From Lachnospiraceae bacterium (GTDB taxonomy: Bacteria > Bacillota > Clostridia > Lachnospirales > Lachnospiraceae): DNA of 64,000 nucleotides. The notes beneath the pieces were generated by a model. It searched no databases, was not told the DNA's origin, and saw only the letters and a list, made by a program, of their open reading frames with translations. The position numbers were made by a program, and so were the translations under genes. How positions within the stretch are numbered: the first letter of the stretch is position 1; each line of letters opens with the position of its first letter. The DNA is taken from the NCBI GenBank assembly GCA_910574715.1, contig CAJTCH010000021.1, forward strand, positions 1 through 64,000, written 5' to 3'. Positions 32,806 to 42,860 of this stretch are shown here, piece after piece.

Positions 32806-35800
32806 GTGTCAGACTTGAAAAATAAAATCCAGAAATTTTCCAAAGGAGATTTTCAGTTATCACAACCTGATGTCATATTTGATGAGACGAATCTTGTGCT
32901 CATTATCGGAGAAGGGGAAGTATATCGGGGGAGTTTTACAATCAGAGCGGGCAACGGGAGAAGAATACGAGGATTGATATACTCGTCTTCTTTTCGTGTT
33001 CATTTTAAGAATCCGGGGTTTGACGGGAATCCCTCGAAGGTTGAGTTCACATACGACGGCAAGGGTCTGCGTCCTGGTCATGTGGAGGAGGGCCGCTTTA
33101 TGGTGGTATGCAGCGGAGGGGAATACGAGCTGTCCGTAACTGCCATCATCGAGAAGCCTTACGTTATGACCTCTTATGGCAAGGTGCAGAGTACCGATGA
33201 TTTCCGCAAGCTTGCAATCAAGGATTTCTCAGAGGCCGGAAGGTTGTTTCGGGCCAGGGAATTCTACGAGATCTTGAAATACGAGAATGAGCGTATCTTC
33301 TATCTGTATGACAATATGAGAAAATGGTCTCTCGGAGACCAGTCTATGGAAGAATTTCTGGTAGGGATCAAGCAGAAGGAGTGTATCTTCCTGACTCTTC
33401 CCGGCGAAGGGATGCTGTTCGAGGATATCTCGGAACCTACGAAGGGGACGCTTACCATCGTGAAGAATACCTGGGGCTATATGCCCATTAGGATAGAGGC
33501 GGAGGGTGAATTTATCCGCGTGTTGCGCCCGGAGATCAGCACGGATGATTTCGTGGGCAACGCCCATGAGATCGAATATGTGGTGCGGCCGGATCGTCTT
33601 CACGGAGGCCGTAATTATGGTGCGTTGCGTTTTATCACGCCCTATGAGACGCTGACCTATGAGGTTGAGGTTCTGCAGAATCAGGAGTATAATGAGAATC
33701 ATCATGAACCGGAGCTTCTGCTCGCCCAGATATTGAAGGAATACATCGGATATACGGCGGGAAGGATCGAGCTTGGCAATTGGGTGGAGAGTGCGGTGGA
33801 GAAGATGATACAGCTTCGGAAGCTGGAGCCGCAGAGCGAGATGTACCAGTTGATGCAGGCGCATGTCTACCTTGTGGGCAATAAAGCAGAGGAAGCCAAA
33901 TGGATCCTTGAGAATTATAATTATAACCGGTTTGCCATCGGCAAGGATCCGCTGACCAACTGTTACTATCTGTATCTTACGGCGCTGGTCAGGGGAAAGG
34001 GAAGCCATGCGGAGCGTGTTCTGGATGAGGTGGGCAAGACTTACATGCGTCACCAGGATTCCTGGCTTCTGCTCAGTATGCTGTTGGATCTGGATCCCAG
34101 ATATAAGACTTCCTATAAGCGGATCGAGCTTTTGGAGCAGCAGTATCAGTATGAGATGCACGGCGTTTTATTCTATCTGGAGGCCTATCTGTGTTATCAG
34201 GACAGGCCGTCGCTTCTGAAGAAATTAGGCGCATTTGAGATGCAGGTGCTTAATTTTGCGTCCAAGTACCGGCTGATGACCAAGGAACTGGCGCTGTATG
34301 TGGCGAATTTTGCCAGCCAGCAGAAGCGCTACAGTGATATGATGTTCAGGATCCTAGAACGGATCTATAAGATGTATGATGAGACGATGATCCTGAATAC
34401 GATCTGTACGCTGCTGATTCGGGGGAACAAGACGCAGAAGCGGTATTTTACATGGTACAAGAAGGCTGTGGATTCGGAGCTCCGGATCGCGCAGCTCTAC
34501 GAATATTATATGATGACGGTGGATGAGGACAGCGCCAAGGGTCCGCTTCCCAAGGTGATTCTTTTGTATTTCATGCACGGTAATTCACTGGATTATAAGA
34601 AAGCGGCATTCTTATATGCGAATCTGGTAACCTATGAGGAACAGGCGGGGGATCTGTACCTGGGCTACAGGGAACAGATGGTAGTATTTACCTGGGATCA
34701 GCTTCTGAAACGGCATATTACGGAATCCCTGCGGATTCTCTATAAGAGGTTCTGCCAGCCGGAGGAGATGACGGCGGAGCGTATGGAGGCCATGCGTGAC
34801 ATCTGTTATTCCTATACGATCTCGACTAAGGTTCCGAATATGAAATGCGTGCTGGTGATCGAGAAAGACGGCGAGATCCGTCAGAGGATTCCCTATAACG
34901 GGGAAGAAGAGACGGTGATCCATCTCTATGATAAGGAGTCCAGGGTTGTATGGGAGTCTGTGGAGGGCCGCCACTATACTGATTCCATCGTGTATGAGAC
35001 GAAACGACTATTCTATGAGCCGCGTTTTATCGAGATGTGCCGCAAGTATGCGGCGACGACCGGCGTGTGGGAGCAGGAGAATGAAAAAGAAGCGCCGACC
35101 TTAGAAGGCCTTATGGAGAAGGGGATCGGTGCGTTCGACGAGAAAGAAGTATTCCGTATCTGCAGCAGGAAGATCCGTGACGATAATTATGAGGAGGATG
35201 ATTTTCTCAGTTATCTGAGCTTCGAGATGTTCAAGCGGCAGCAGTATGACAAGGTAACCCTGATGTATCTTGCCAATTATTATTGCGGTCCTACGGATAA
35301 TATGAAGGAACTGTGGAAGGTACTTAAGGAGTATGGGATTCCGTCGTACAAGATCGGCGAACGTATTATCACGCAGATGCTCTTCTCTGAGAATCTGTTT
35401 AAGGAAGAGCCGATCTTCGAGGATTATTATCTGTCGGATAATGTCTATTTCCGTCTGAAACAGGCATATCTTGCCTACACCTCCAGGGAATATGTGGTGT
35501 ACGGCAGGGAACTGGAGTCAAGCGTATTCGATATTATTGCAAATGAATGCGACGAGAAGGAGGAATTGCCGGATATCTGTAAGATCGCCCTTCTGAAATA
35601 TTTCTCTTCCCATGATTATACGGCGGCTCTTGAGGTGGTGCTCCATCAGGTGCTTCGGGAGATGTGCGAGAAGCAGATTGTCTTCCCCTACTATCTGAAA
35701 TACAAGGAAGAATGGCTCAGGGAGCTGCAGTTGTATGACAAGCTGATGGTTTCCTATCAGGCGAAGCCGGGCAGCCGGGTCACGCTGTACTATAAGATTA

Positions 35801-36108
35801 AGCACGGGACGCGGGATGAGTTGGGATACCAGAGCGAGGTTATGATGCCGGTCTATGAGAACCTGTATGTAAGGCAGTTCGTGCTGTACAGTGATGAATC
35901 GATCAATTATTATTTTATAGAGACCAGAGGGAAAGAGGATATCATCACGGAGAAAGAGATCTTGAAGAATGAGAGGGAGATCGCGGATTCGGGCAAGTTC
36001 GGAAGACTCAACAGTATGACGGATATGGCGCCGGTGACAAGACGTCAGGCGATGATGGCGTATAAGGAAGAGGAGATCATGGCCAAGCGGCTGTTCAAGG
36101 TATATTAG
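32806..36108 (+). CDS. DUF5717 family protein, large helical-repeat protein
   Basis: This 1100-residue soluble protein starts at a GTG after GAAAGAAGCAGG. Residues about 20-300 look beta-rich (IGEGEVYRGSFTIRAGNGRR, LTIVKNTWGYMPIRIEAEGE), like Ig-type domains. From about 310 to 900 the sequence is a long alpha-helical solenoid resembling TPR (LRKLEPQSEMYQLMQAHVYL, AEEAKWILENYNYNRFAIGK). The C-terminus returns to mixed structure. No signal peptide or membrane helix is visible. The family is known to me mainly from Lachnospiraceae and has no assigned role. It is followed by DUF5716 and a TPR-like gene with tight spacing. Confidence 0.85.
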   Translation: MSDLKNKIQKFSKGDFQLSQPDVIFDETNLVLIIGEGEVYRGSFTIRAGNGRRIRGLIYSSSFRVHFKNPGFDGNPSKVEFTYDGKGLRPGHVEEGRFMVVCSGGEYELSVTAIIEKPYVMTSYGKVQSTDDFRKLAIKDFSEAGRLFRAREFYEILKYENERIFYLYDNMRKWSLGDQSMEEFLVGIKQKECIFLTLPGEGMLFEDISEPTKGTLTIVKNTWGYMPIRIEAEGEFIRVLRPEISTDDFVGNAHEIEYVVRPDRLHGGRNYGALRFITPYETLTYEVEVLQNQEYNENHHEPELLLAQILKEYIGYTAGRIELGNWVESAVEKMIQLRKLEPQSEMYQLMQAHVYLVGNKAEEAKWILENYNYNRFAIGKDPLTNCYYLYLTALVRGKGSHAERVLDEVGKTYMRHQDSWLLLSMLLDLDPRYKTSYKRIELLEQQYQYEMHGVLFYLEAYLCYQDRPSLLKKLGAFEMQVLNFASKYRLMTKELALYVANFASQQKRYSDMMFRILERIYKMYDETMILNTICTLLIRGNKTQKRYFTWYKKAVDSELRIAQLYEYYMMTVDEDSAKGPLPKVILLYFMHGNSLDYKKAAFLYANLVTYEEQAGDLYLGYREQMVVFTWDQLLKRHITESLRILYKRFCQPEEMTAERMEAMRDICYSYTISTKVPNMKCVLVIEKDGEIRQRIPYNGEEETVIHLYDKESRVVWESVEGRHYTDSIVYETKRLFYEPRFIEMCRKYAATTGVWEQENEKEAPTLEGLMEKGIGAFDEKEVFRICSRKIRDDNYEEDDFLSYLSFEMFKRQQYDKVTLMYLANYYCGPTDNMKELWKVLKEYGIPSYKIGERIITQMLFSENLFKEEPIFEDYYLSDNVYFRLKQAYLAYTSREYVVYGRELESSVFDIIANECDEKEELPDICKIALLKYFSSHDYTAALEVVLHQVLREMCEKQIVFPYYLKYKEEWLRELQLYDKLMVSYQAKPGSRVTLYYKIKHGTRDELGYQSEVMMPVYENLYVRQFVLYSDESINYYFIETRGKEDIITEKEILKNEREIADSGKFGRLNSMTDMAPVTRRQAMMAYKEEEIMAKRLFKVY

Positions 36109-36176
36109 AGGTAACAGTGAAGGTATCTGAACTGTTACTATTAGGGTGACATATCAGACGAGAGGAGGGGATGATA

Positions 36177-37478
36177 ATGAAGAAGGGCAGGATTCTGGGA
36201 TATGACTTGAATGAGAAGAACTGTCAGATCAGTTTTTACGACGAGACAAAGGAAGAACCCGAGACATTGGAGACTGCGGCGGACAATTATCAGATTCCTC
36301 TGATGCTTGGCTATTGCAATGAACGGTGGGTCTACGGCGTGGAGGCGAAGAAGATGGCCGCGCTGCAGGAAGGGATCACGGTGAATAATCTGTTCGAGCG
36401 GGCGGTGCGTCAGGAGAAGGTGAAGTTCGGCTCTAAGAAGCGCGATGCGGTCTGGCTGCTTGCCAAGTTCATCAAGATGACTCTTGAGGAGTTTGAAGAC
36501 ATTGCCTTTATCACGTTCTCTGTGCCGTTTACCAATATTGATATGTCCAAGATGCTCAAGGGAATCGGGCAGCGTCTTGGAGTGCCCAAAGAGTGTGTGT
36601 GCGTCCAGGATTATAAGGAGAGCTTCTGCCAGTACATGTTCTATCAGCCCAAAGAGCTGTGGCAGTACGAGTCGGCCCTGTTCTACTGTGATGCCCAGGA
36701 GATACGGGCATATATGCTCAGGAGGCTGAACGCCATCGGTGTGAAGGAGCGGGAGTCGTTCGTGACGGTCGAGGAGGTTGCGAATGCCCGGATGAATGAG
36801 CTGGCTGCGATCTATTCGCTTCTCAACAAGGACGCGGACAAGATCAAGAGCAAGGTGAAGGCTGCGGACCACCGGTTTAAGACATTTATCCAGAGTGTAT
36901 TTGAGAAGAAGGTGGTATCTTCTGTATATCTGACGGGAGAAGGGTTTGAGAAGAACTGGTATCCGGATTCTTTGAAGGTGCTGTGTAACGGGAGAAGGGC
37001 ATTTATCGGCAATAACCTCTACAGCAGGGGCGCCTGCTATACGTCTATGCGGCGGTGCCTGGACTATCATGACAGCCCCATCTATCTGGATGAGACAAAG
37101 ATGACGGAGCGGATCTGCCTCAGGATGCGGGTGAACGGCCAGGAAGGCTGGTATCCCATCGTGTCGTGGGGAACGCACTGGTATGAAGCGGACGGTCAGT
37201 GGGAGGTGATCCTTGAGGATACTTCGGATATTGAGATTCATGTGGAGACGCTTGCGGGAGAAGAGCTTCAGGTGGAGACGGTTTCCCTGGAAGGACTTCC
37301 GGACCGGCGGGATTATTCTCTCAGAATCCAGATCGAGGTGCTGTTCATGGATGAGAGGACCTGCATACTGTCGTTCAAGGATGTGGGATTCGGAGAATTC
37401 TTCCCGTCCACGGGATTTCAGGTGGAGAAGACCATACATTTAGGAGGAATCAATGGGCAGTTTAATTCTATGTCATAA
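36177..37478 (+). CDS. DUF5716 family, actin/Hsp70-fold-like ATPase
   Basis: The start is at the second ATG (36177), nine bases after GAGGAGGGG. The protein has 433 residues. The N-terminus RILGYDLNEKNCQISFYDE resembles the phosphate-1 loop of the actin/Hsp70 superfamily (GxDxG...). Further motifs are FITFSVPFTNIDMSKMLKGI, SALFYCDAQEIRAYM (phosphate-2-like) and SVYLTGEGFEKNWYPDSL (adenosine-like). The last 130 residues form a beta-rich tail. An 8-bp hairpin (36111-36138) lies between it and DUF5717. The fold call is my reading of the motifs. It overlaps the next gene by 26 bases. Confidence 0.75.
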   Translation: MKKGRILGYDLNEKNCQISFYDETKEEPETLETAADNYQIPLMLGYCNERWVYGVEAKKMAALQEGITVNNLFERAVRQEKVKFGSKKRDAVWLLAKFIKMTLEEFEDIAFITFSVPFTNIDMSKMLKGIGQRLGVPKECVCVQDYKESFCQYMFYQPKELWQYESALFYCDAQEIRAYMLRRLNAIGVKERESFVTVEEVANARMNELAAIYSLLNKDADKIKSKVKAADHRFKTFIQSVFEKKVVSSVYLTGEGFEKNWYPDSLKVLCNGRRAFIGNNLYSRGACYTSMRRCLDYHDSPIYLDETKMTERICLRMRVNGQEGWYPIVSWGTHWYEADGQWEVILEDTSDIEIHVETLAGEELQVETVSLEGLPDRRDYSLRIQIEVLFMDERTCILSFKDVGFGEFFPSTGFQVEKTIHLGGINGQFNSMS

Positions 37479-38223
37479 CAAGCGGGCAAGACAGCCCTAT
37501 GAGATAGCCAGGATTCATATGCGGATCTATACGATCGAGGAGCTGTGCTATTATATCTGCAATAATCTCTATCTGATCGACTACACGATGGTGAACAGAC
37601 AGCTCTGCAACTGGATCGACAGGGAATTGGAACTGCCGAAGCTTGCGGAGCGGCTCAGGGAGGAACTGAGACAGAATTGTACGATGGAGCAGTTTGTGCT
37701 GACGATCCTTCGGGAGTCTACCATCTATGCCACCGGGGACATCAATAAGATCCAGGGGATTCTGGAGCATCTGCAGAACTTAAAAGACGTGGAGAGGATG
37801 AAGTATAAGGCGGACAGCCTGCAGAAAAGCGGCGAGTATGAGACGGCGATCCTGGTTTACCAGTCCATCATCAACCGGGAATGGGATAATTCCATCAGCA
37901 AGATCTTCTACGGAAGGGTCTATGCGAGCCTTGGAGCCGCCTATGGAAGCAGATTCCTGTATGAAGAGGCGGCGAAGGTATATCTGGAGGCGTACCGGAT
38001 CTGCGGGGATATGGAGCTCCTTCGGACCTATCTGTATTGCTGCTATAAGGCGCTGCCTCAGGATCAGTATGTGAAGATGCTGTCGGGGAATTCGGTATTT
38101 CTCAGTATGGACTCAGCTATGAAGGAGGAGATCCGCGAGATCCAGCGGGGAATTGATATGAATATACCGGACGATCAGTTTGAACAATGGAAAAAGGAAT
38201 ACCGCAGGATTGACAAGAGTTAA
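37453..38223 (+). CDS. TPR-like helical protein of the DUF5716 locus
   Basis: This 256-residue all-helical protein starts inside the end of the DUF5716 gene after TAGGAGGAATCA. Residues 20-110 form a conserved N-terminal helical domain (YTIEELCYYICNNLYLIDYT). Residues 115-225 contain TPR-like pairs (YKADSLQKSGEYETAILVYQ, LGAAYGSRFLYEEAAKVYLE). The overlap with the ATPase gene argues for coupled synthesis and a shared complex. Function unknown. Confidence 0.75.
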   Translation: MGSLILCHNKRARQPYEIARIHMRIYTIEELCYYICNNLYLIDYTMVNRQLCNWIDRELELPKLAERLREELRQNCTMEQFVLTILRESTIYATGDINKIQGILEHLQNLKDVERMKYKADSLQKSGEYETAILVYQSIINREWDNSISKIFYGRVYASLGAAYGSRFLYEEAAKVYLEAYRICGDMELLRTYLYCCYKALPQDQYVKMLSGNSVFLSMDSAMKEEIREIQRGIDMNIPDDQFEQWKKEYRRIDKS

Positions 38224-38262
38224 GCCGTATGCTAACATTACGGGGTAAAGGAGTCAGCATTC

Positions 38263-39690
38263 ATGAGCAATTTAGAGAGACGTATGACAGGTGTAGGAGA
38301 GGAATGCGGTGTTTTTGGAGCCTATGATATGGACGGAGGCGATGTTGCCCCATCCGTATACTATGGGCTTTTTGCGTTGCAGCACCGTGGACAGGAGAGC
38401 TGCGGGATCGCGGTGACGGATACCTTCGGTGAGAGAAAGGTGCATTCCAGAAAAGGCCTGGGACTGGTCAATGAAGTATTTGATGAAGAGAATTTTAATG
38501 AACTGAAAGGGAATCTGGGAGTCGGTCATGTACGGTATTCGACGGCGGGAGGCACCAGGGCGGAGAACGCTATGCCGCTGGTTCTGAATTATGTCAAGGG
38601 AACTCTTGCTATCGCCCACAACGGGAATATCACCAATGCGGTGGAGCTTCGGCATGAACTGGAGTATACCGGTGCGATCTTTCAGACGACCATTGATTCG
38701 GAGGTGATCGCTTATCACATTGCGAGAGAACGTCTGAATGTGAAGAAGGTGGAGGATGCGGTCAAGCGTGCCATGAAGAAGATTAAGGGCGGTTACGCGC
38801 TGGTGATCGGTTCGCCCAGGAAGATGATCGGGGTGAGAGATCCCCATGGCCTTAAGCCGCTGTGCATCGGAAGACGTGAGAATACATATTTCCTGGCGTC
38901 GGAGAGCTGCGCCGTTGCGGCGGTAGACGGAGAGTTTATCAGAGACGTTCTTCCGGGCGAGGTCGTAAGCTTCACCAGAGACGGCATGGAATCGGATCTG
39001 TCAATGGCTGTCGATCCGGTGCGTCAGGCAAGGTGTATATTTGAGTATATTTATTTCGCGAGAACGGACAGTACCCTGGACGGGGTCAACGTCTATCATG
39101 CGAGGATCACTGCGGGAAAGGCCCTGGCAGAGTCTTTCCCGGTGGAAGCGGACCTGGTGGTCGGCGTGCCGGATTCGGGGCTGGTCGCGGCAAAGGGGTA
39201 TTCCGAGCAGTCGGGGATCCCTTACGGGATGGCGTTCCACAAGAACAGCTATGTGGGGCGGACGTTCATCAAGCCCAGACAGAGCCAGCGGGAGAGCAGT
39301 GTCAAGATCAAGCTCAATGTGATCGAGGAAGTGGTGAGAGGCAAGAGGATCGTCATGGTGGATGATTCTATTGTGCGGGGAACGACCTGTGCCAATATCA
39401 TCAAGATGCTGAAGAAGGCGGGAGCCGCGGAGGTTCATGTAAGGATCAGCTCGCCGCCGTTCTTATATCCATGTTATTTCGGAACAGATGTGCCTTCCAA
39501 CGAGCAGCTTATCGCACATTCTCACACTCCGCAGCAGATCCGGGAAATGATCGGGGCAGATTCCCTGGGATATATGGAGATCGGGAAGCTTAAGAGTATG
39601 GTGGACGGGCTTGCATACTGCGATGCATGCTTTACTGGGCGGTACCCCATGGAAGTTCCGGGGAAGGATGTATCCCAGGCATTCGAGTAG
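38263..39690 (+). CDS. purF: amidophosphoribosyltransferase PurF
   Basis: This enzyme catalyses the first committed step of purine synthesis, PRPP + glutamine to phosphoribosylamine. It has 475 residues. A short propeptide precedes the nucleophilic Cys in GEECGVFGAYD (Cys15), followed by the glutaminase domain with HRGQESCGIAV and VGHVRYSTAGG. The C-terminal phosphoribosyltransferase domain has IVMVDDSIVRGTTCANI. AAAGGAG precedes the ATG. No PurR or G-box site is obvious. purB follows after 32 bases. Confidence 0.97.
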   Translation: MSNLERRMTGVGEECGVFGAYDMDGGDVAPSVYYGLFALQHRGQESCGIAVTDTFGERKVHSRKGLGLVNEVFDEENFNELKGNLGVGHVRYSTAGGTRAENAMPLVLNYVKGTLAIAHNGNITNAVELRHELEYTGAIFQTTIDSEVIAYHIARERLNVKKVEDAVKRAMKKIKGGYALVIGSPRKMIGVRDPHGLKPLCIGRRENTYFLASESCAVAAVDGEFIRDVLPGEVVSFTRDGMESDLSMAVDPVRQARCIFEYIYFARTDSTLDGVNVYHARITAGKALAESFPVEADLVVGVPDSGLVAAKGYSEQSGIPYGMAFHKNSYVGRTFIKPRQSQRESSVKIKLNVIEEVVRGKRIVMVDDSIVRGTTCANIIKMLKKAGAAEVHVRISSPPFLYPCYFGTDVPSNEQLIAHSHTPQQIREMIGADSLGYMEIGKLKSMVDGLAYCDACFTGRYPMEVPGKDVSQAFE

Positions 39691-39722
39691 AGCTTATAAA
39701 AATAGAAAAGGAGAATAGAAAC

Positions 39723-41156
39723 ATGAGCTACGATAAATACCAAAGTCCTCTTTCTGAGCGTTATGCCAGCAAGGAGATGCAGTATATTTTTTCACCGGAT
39801 AAGAAATTCAAGACCTGGAGAAGGTTGTGGATCGCGCTTGCGGAGACGGAGAAGGAGTTAGGGCTTCCGATCACGGACGAGCAGATCGAAGAGCTGAAAG
39901 CACACGCGGAGGATATCAATTACGAGGTGGCCAGGGAGAGGGAGCGTGTTGTCCGCCACGATGTGATGTCCCATGTGTATGCCTACGGGCAGCAGTGCCC
40001 CAAGGCCAAGGGAATCATCCACCTTGGCGCGACCTCCTGTTATGTTGGAGATAATACGGATATGATCGTGATGTACGAGGCGCTTGAGATCGTCAGGAAG
40101 AAGCTTGTGAATGTGATCGCCGAGCTTGCAGGGTTTGCTGATGAGTACAAGGGCCTGCCGACTCTGGCATTCACCCATTTTCAGCCTGCACAGCCTACGA
40201 CCGTAGGGAAGCGGGCGACACTTTGGATGCAGGAATTCGCCATGGACCTTGAAGACCTGGAATATGTGAAGAGTACCTTGAAGCTCTTAGGCTCCAAAGG
40301 CACTACCGGCACTCAGGCAAGCTTTCTTGAATTGTTTGAGGGCGACCAGGAGAAGATCGATCAGATTGACCCGATGATCGCGAAGAAGATGGGATTCGAG
40401 ACCTGTTATCCGGTGTCTGGACAGACTTATTCCAGGAAGGTGGATACCAGGGTGCTGAACGTATTGGCGGGGATTGCTGCCAGCGCCCACAAGTTCTCTA
40501 ATGATATCCGTCTGCTCCAGCATTTGAAAGAGGTAGAGGAGCCGTTTGAGAAGACGCAGATCGGTTCTTCGGCCATGGCTTATAAGAGGAATCCGATGAG
40601 AAGCGAGAGGATCGCGTCGTTGTCCAGATATGTGATGATTGATGCGCTGAATCCGGCGGTCACGTCCGCGACTCAGTGGTTTGAGCGGACGCTGGATGAT
40701 TCCGCCAACAAGCGGCTGAGCGTGCCGGAAGGATTTCTAGCCATTGACGGGATCCTGGATCTGTGTCTGAATGTGGTGGACGGGCTTGTGGTCTATCCAA
40801 AGGTGATCGAGAAAAGGCTGATGTCTGAGCTGCCGTTTATGGCGACGGAGAATATCATGATGGATGCCGTGAAGGCAGGCGGGGACCGGCAGGAACTCCA
40901 TGAGAGGATCCGGGAATTGTCCATGGAAGCAGGCAGGAACGTGAAGGAGAAAGGTCTTGACAATAATCTGCTGGAACTGATCGCAGAGGATGCAGCGTTT
41001 AATCTTACTCTTGATGAGTTGAAGGAGACTATGGATCCGGCCAAATATGTAGGCCGTGCTCCTGTTCAGGTGGAGGCGTATCTTAAGAAGGTGATACGTC
41101 CGCTGCTTGAAAAGAATCAGGAAGTACTTGGGATGAAGGCGCAGATTCATGTTTAA
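39723..41156 (+). CDS. purB: adenylosuccinate lyase PurB
   Basis: This 477-residue fumarase/aspartase-fold enzyme acts twice in purine synthesis, cleaving SAICAR and adenylosuccinate with release of fumarate. The start at 39723 follows AAAGGAG; the frame is open farther upstream inside purF. The signature loop GSSAMAYKRNPMRSERIAS is present near 285. Family histidines are seen in HLGATSCYVGDNTD and THFQPAQPTT. The length fits the longer PurB class found in Clostridia. A strong terminator follows. Confidence 0.97.
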   Translation: MSYDKYQSPLSERYASKEMQYIFSPDKKFKTWRRLWIALAETEKELGLPITDEQIEELKAHAEDINYEVARERERVVRHDVMSHVYAYGQQCPKAKGIIHLGATSCYVGDNTDMIVMYEALEIVRKKLVNVIAELAGFADEYKGLPTLAFTHFQPAQPTTVGKRATLWMQEFAMDLEDLEYVKSTLKLLGSKGTTGTQASFLELFEGDQEKIDQIDPMIAKKMGFETCYPVSGQTYSRKVDTRVLNVLAGIAASAHKFSNDIRLLQHLKEVEEPFEKTQIGSSAMAYKRNPMRSERIASLSRYVMIDALNPAVTSATQWFERTLDDSANKRLSVPEGFLAIDGILDLCLNVVDGLVVYPKVIEKRLMSELPFMATENIMMDAVKAGGDRQELHERIRELSMEAGRNVKEKGLDNNLLELIAEDAAFNLTLDELKETMDPAKYVGRAPVQVEAYLKKVIRPLLEKNQEVLGMKAQIHV

Positions 41157-41226
41157 AATGTTAGAATTTGTTACAAATTTGGCAAATTGCCCAATTAAAA
41201 AAATAATAAGAAAAAGTTATCAGGAG

Positions 41227-41266
41227 ACCAGGCGAAAAATCAAGAGATTTCGCCTGGTTTTTTATT
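41227..41266 (+). terminator. terminator of the purF-purB operon
   Basis: An 11-bp stem ACCAGGCGAAA (227-237) / TTTCGCCTGGT (248-258) is followed by TTTTTTATT. Confidence 0.9.
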
Positions 41267-41333
41267 CATCTTGGACAAGATTCCACAAAATATATACAAT
41301 ATAGACAAAAAACATGAAAAGAACCACAGCATA

Positions 41334-41362
41334 TTGAATAAAACATTTTTTAATGGTATGAT
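41334..41362 (+). promoter_or_regulatory. promoter of the AGCS transporter gene
   Basis: TTGAAT (41334-41339), 17 bases, TATGAT (41357-41362). No glycine-riboswitch motif is seen in this leader. Confidence 0.65.
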
Positions 41363-41418
41363 AGAGAAGATGAATAGCTTCTATTCAATCTATCTATAGA
41401 AAAAGGGGGAATTTAGTG

Positions 41419-42783
41419 ATGGAAGCGATGTTGAATAATATTTTCTCGACATTAGGCAGTTATCTGTCAAACTACATTCTGATCGTTGCACTTCTTGGCG
41501 GCGGTATCTGGTTCACGGTAAGGCTTGGATTTATCCAGGTGAAAGGTTTTGGCGAAGGAATGCGCAGAACCTTCGGCGGGATGTTCAAGAAAAGCGGCGA
41601 TAAGGCGGGAGCGGACGGTATGTCTTCTTTTCAGGCTCTTGCGACAGCGATCGCGGCTCAGGTAGGTACCGGTAACATTGCCGGAGCGGCAACAGCTCTT
41701 GCAATCGGCGGTCCGGGAGCGATCTTCTGGATGTGGATCGCGGCATTCCTTGGAATGGCTACGATCTATGCCGAGGCGATCATGGCACAGAAGTATAAAA
41801 AGGTCGGCGATGACGGCGAAGTAACAGGCGGTCCGGTATATTACATCCGTGCAGCTTTTTCAGGTACTTTTGGTAAGGTATTGGCAGGTATCTTCGCTGT
41901 TTTGATTACCTTGGCGCTTGGTTTCATGGGTAATGCCGTACAGTCCAACTCCATCGCGGCAGCGTTCAATACTGCATTTGGATTACCGCAGTGGATCATG
42001 GGTCTTATCCTTGCAGTGCTTGCACTGTTCGTATTCTTAGGCGGTACCGGACGTATTGCGAAGATCACAGAGCTGATCGTTCCAATCATGGCAGCTTTCT
42101 ACATAGTTGGTTCTTTGATCGTTATTATTGTGAACGTTAAGGAGATTCCATATGCGTTCCATGCGATCGTTGTGGGAGCATTCGCACCATCTTCTATCGT
42201 CGGCGGTGCAGCAGGCGCTACCATTAAGCTCGCTCTTACAAAGGGTGTTGCACGTGGATTGTTCTCCAATGAAGCTGGTATGGGTTCTACACCTCACGCA
42301 CATGCGGTTGCCAAGGTGAATCATCCGGTAGAGCAGGGCTTTGTAGCGATGATCGGTGTATTTATTGATACATTTGTTATCCTGAATCTTACTGCACTTG
42401 TAATCATTACGACACATTCGATTCCTACAGGGAAGACAGGAGCAGAGCTTAGCCAGTATGCGTTCTCTACACTGTATGGCAAGGGAGGAGACATATTTAT
42501 TGCGGTCTGTATGTTCTTCTTTGCATTCTCAACGATCCTTGGATGGTATTTCTTTGGCCAGGCCAATATCAAATACTTATTCGGATCAAAGGCTGTTAAG
42601 GTCTATTCCGTAATCGTTGCAGTATGTGTATTCCTTGGTTCACTTGCAGAGGTTGAGCTTGTGTGGACTATGCAGGATACTTTCAACTCCCTGATGGTTA
42701 TCCCGAATATCCTGGCATTGTTTGCATTGAGCGGAGTGATCAGGCAGGTACATGACGATTATTTCAAGAACCGTAAGAAATAA
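41419..42783 (+). CDS. AGCS family alanine/glycine:cation symporter
   Basis: This 454-residue integral membrane protein uses sodium or protons to take up alanine or glycine. The ATG at 41419 follows AAGGGGG; a GTG lies one codon earlier. Family motifs include GGGIWFTVRLGFIQVKGF at the N-terminus, ALATAIAAQVGTGNIAGAAT, VARGLFSNEAGMGSTPHAHA and a C-terminal WTMQDTFNSLMVIPNILAL. About eleven helices are expected. Its position upstream of the glycine reductase locus makes glycine a plausible substrate, but other AGCS proteins prefer alanine. A terminator follows. Confidence 0.93.
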   Translation: MEAMLNNIFSTLGSYLSNYILIVALLGGGIWFTVRLGFIQVKGFGEGMRRTFGGMFKKSGDKAGADGMSSFQALATAIAAQVGTGNIAGAATALAIGGPGAIFWMWIAAFLGMATIYAEAIMAQKYKKVGDDGEVTGGPVYYIRAAFSGTFGKVLAGIFAVLITLALGFMGNAVQSNSIAAAFNTAFGLPQWIMGLILAVLALFVFLGGTGRIAKITELIVPIMAAFYIVGSLIVIIVNVKEIPYAFHAIVVGAFAPSSIVGGAAGATIKLALTKGVARGLFSNEAGMGSTPHAHAVAKVNHPVEQGFVAMIGVFIDTFVILNLTALVIITTHSIPTGKTGAELSQYAFSTLYGKGGDIFIAVCMFFFAFSTILGWYFFGQANIKYLFGSKAVKVYSVIVAVCVFLGSLAEVELVWTMQDTFNSLMVIPNILALFALSGVIRQVHDDYFKNRKK

Positions 42784-42810
42784 ATGAACAAAACTGAATA
42801 ATGAATGATA

Positions 42811-42860
42811 AGCGCTGTGCAATGTAAGTGAAGATTGTACAGCGTTTGTTATTGTTCTTT
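42811..42860 (+). terminator. terminator of the AGCS gene
   Basis: An 11-bp stem CGCTGTGCAAT (813-823) / ATTGTACAGCG (834-844, one G-U pair) is followed by the T-rich TTTGTTATTGTTCTTTT. Confidence 0.75.

Noticed and set aside
33229-34161. 310-codon minus-strand frame inside the DUF5717 gene
   Set aside because: Mirror frame with His/Leu/Ile-rich composition and no ribosome site.
36141-37439. 432-codon open frame on the minus strand
   Set aside because: It lies wholly antisense to the DUF5716 gene, has no ribosome site, and its composition (His, Arg, Leu, Ile) is the usual mirror of a coding strand rich in Glu, Lys and Asp codons.
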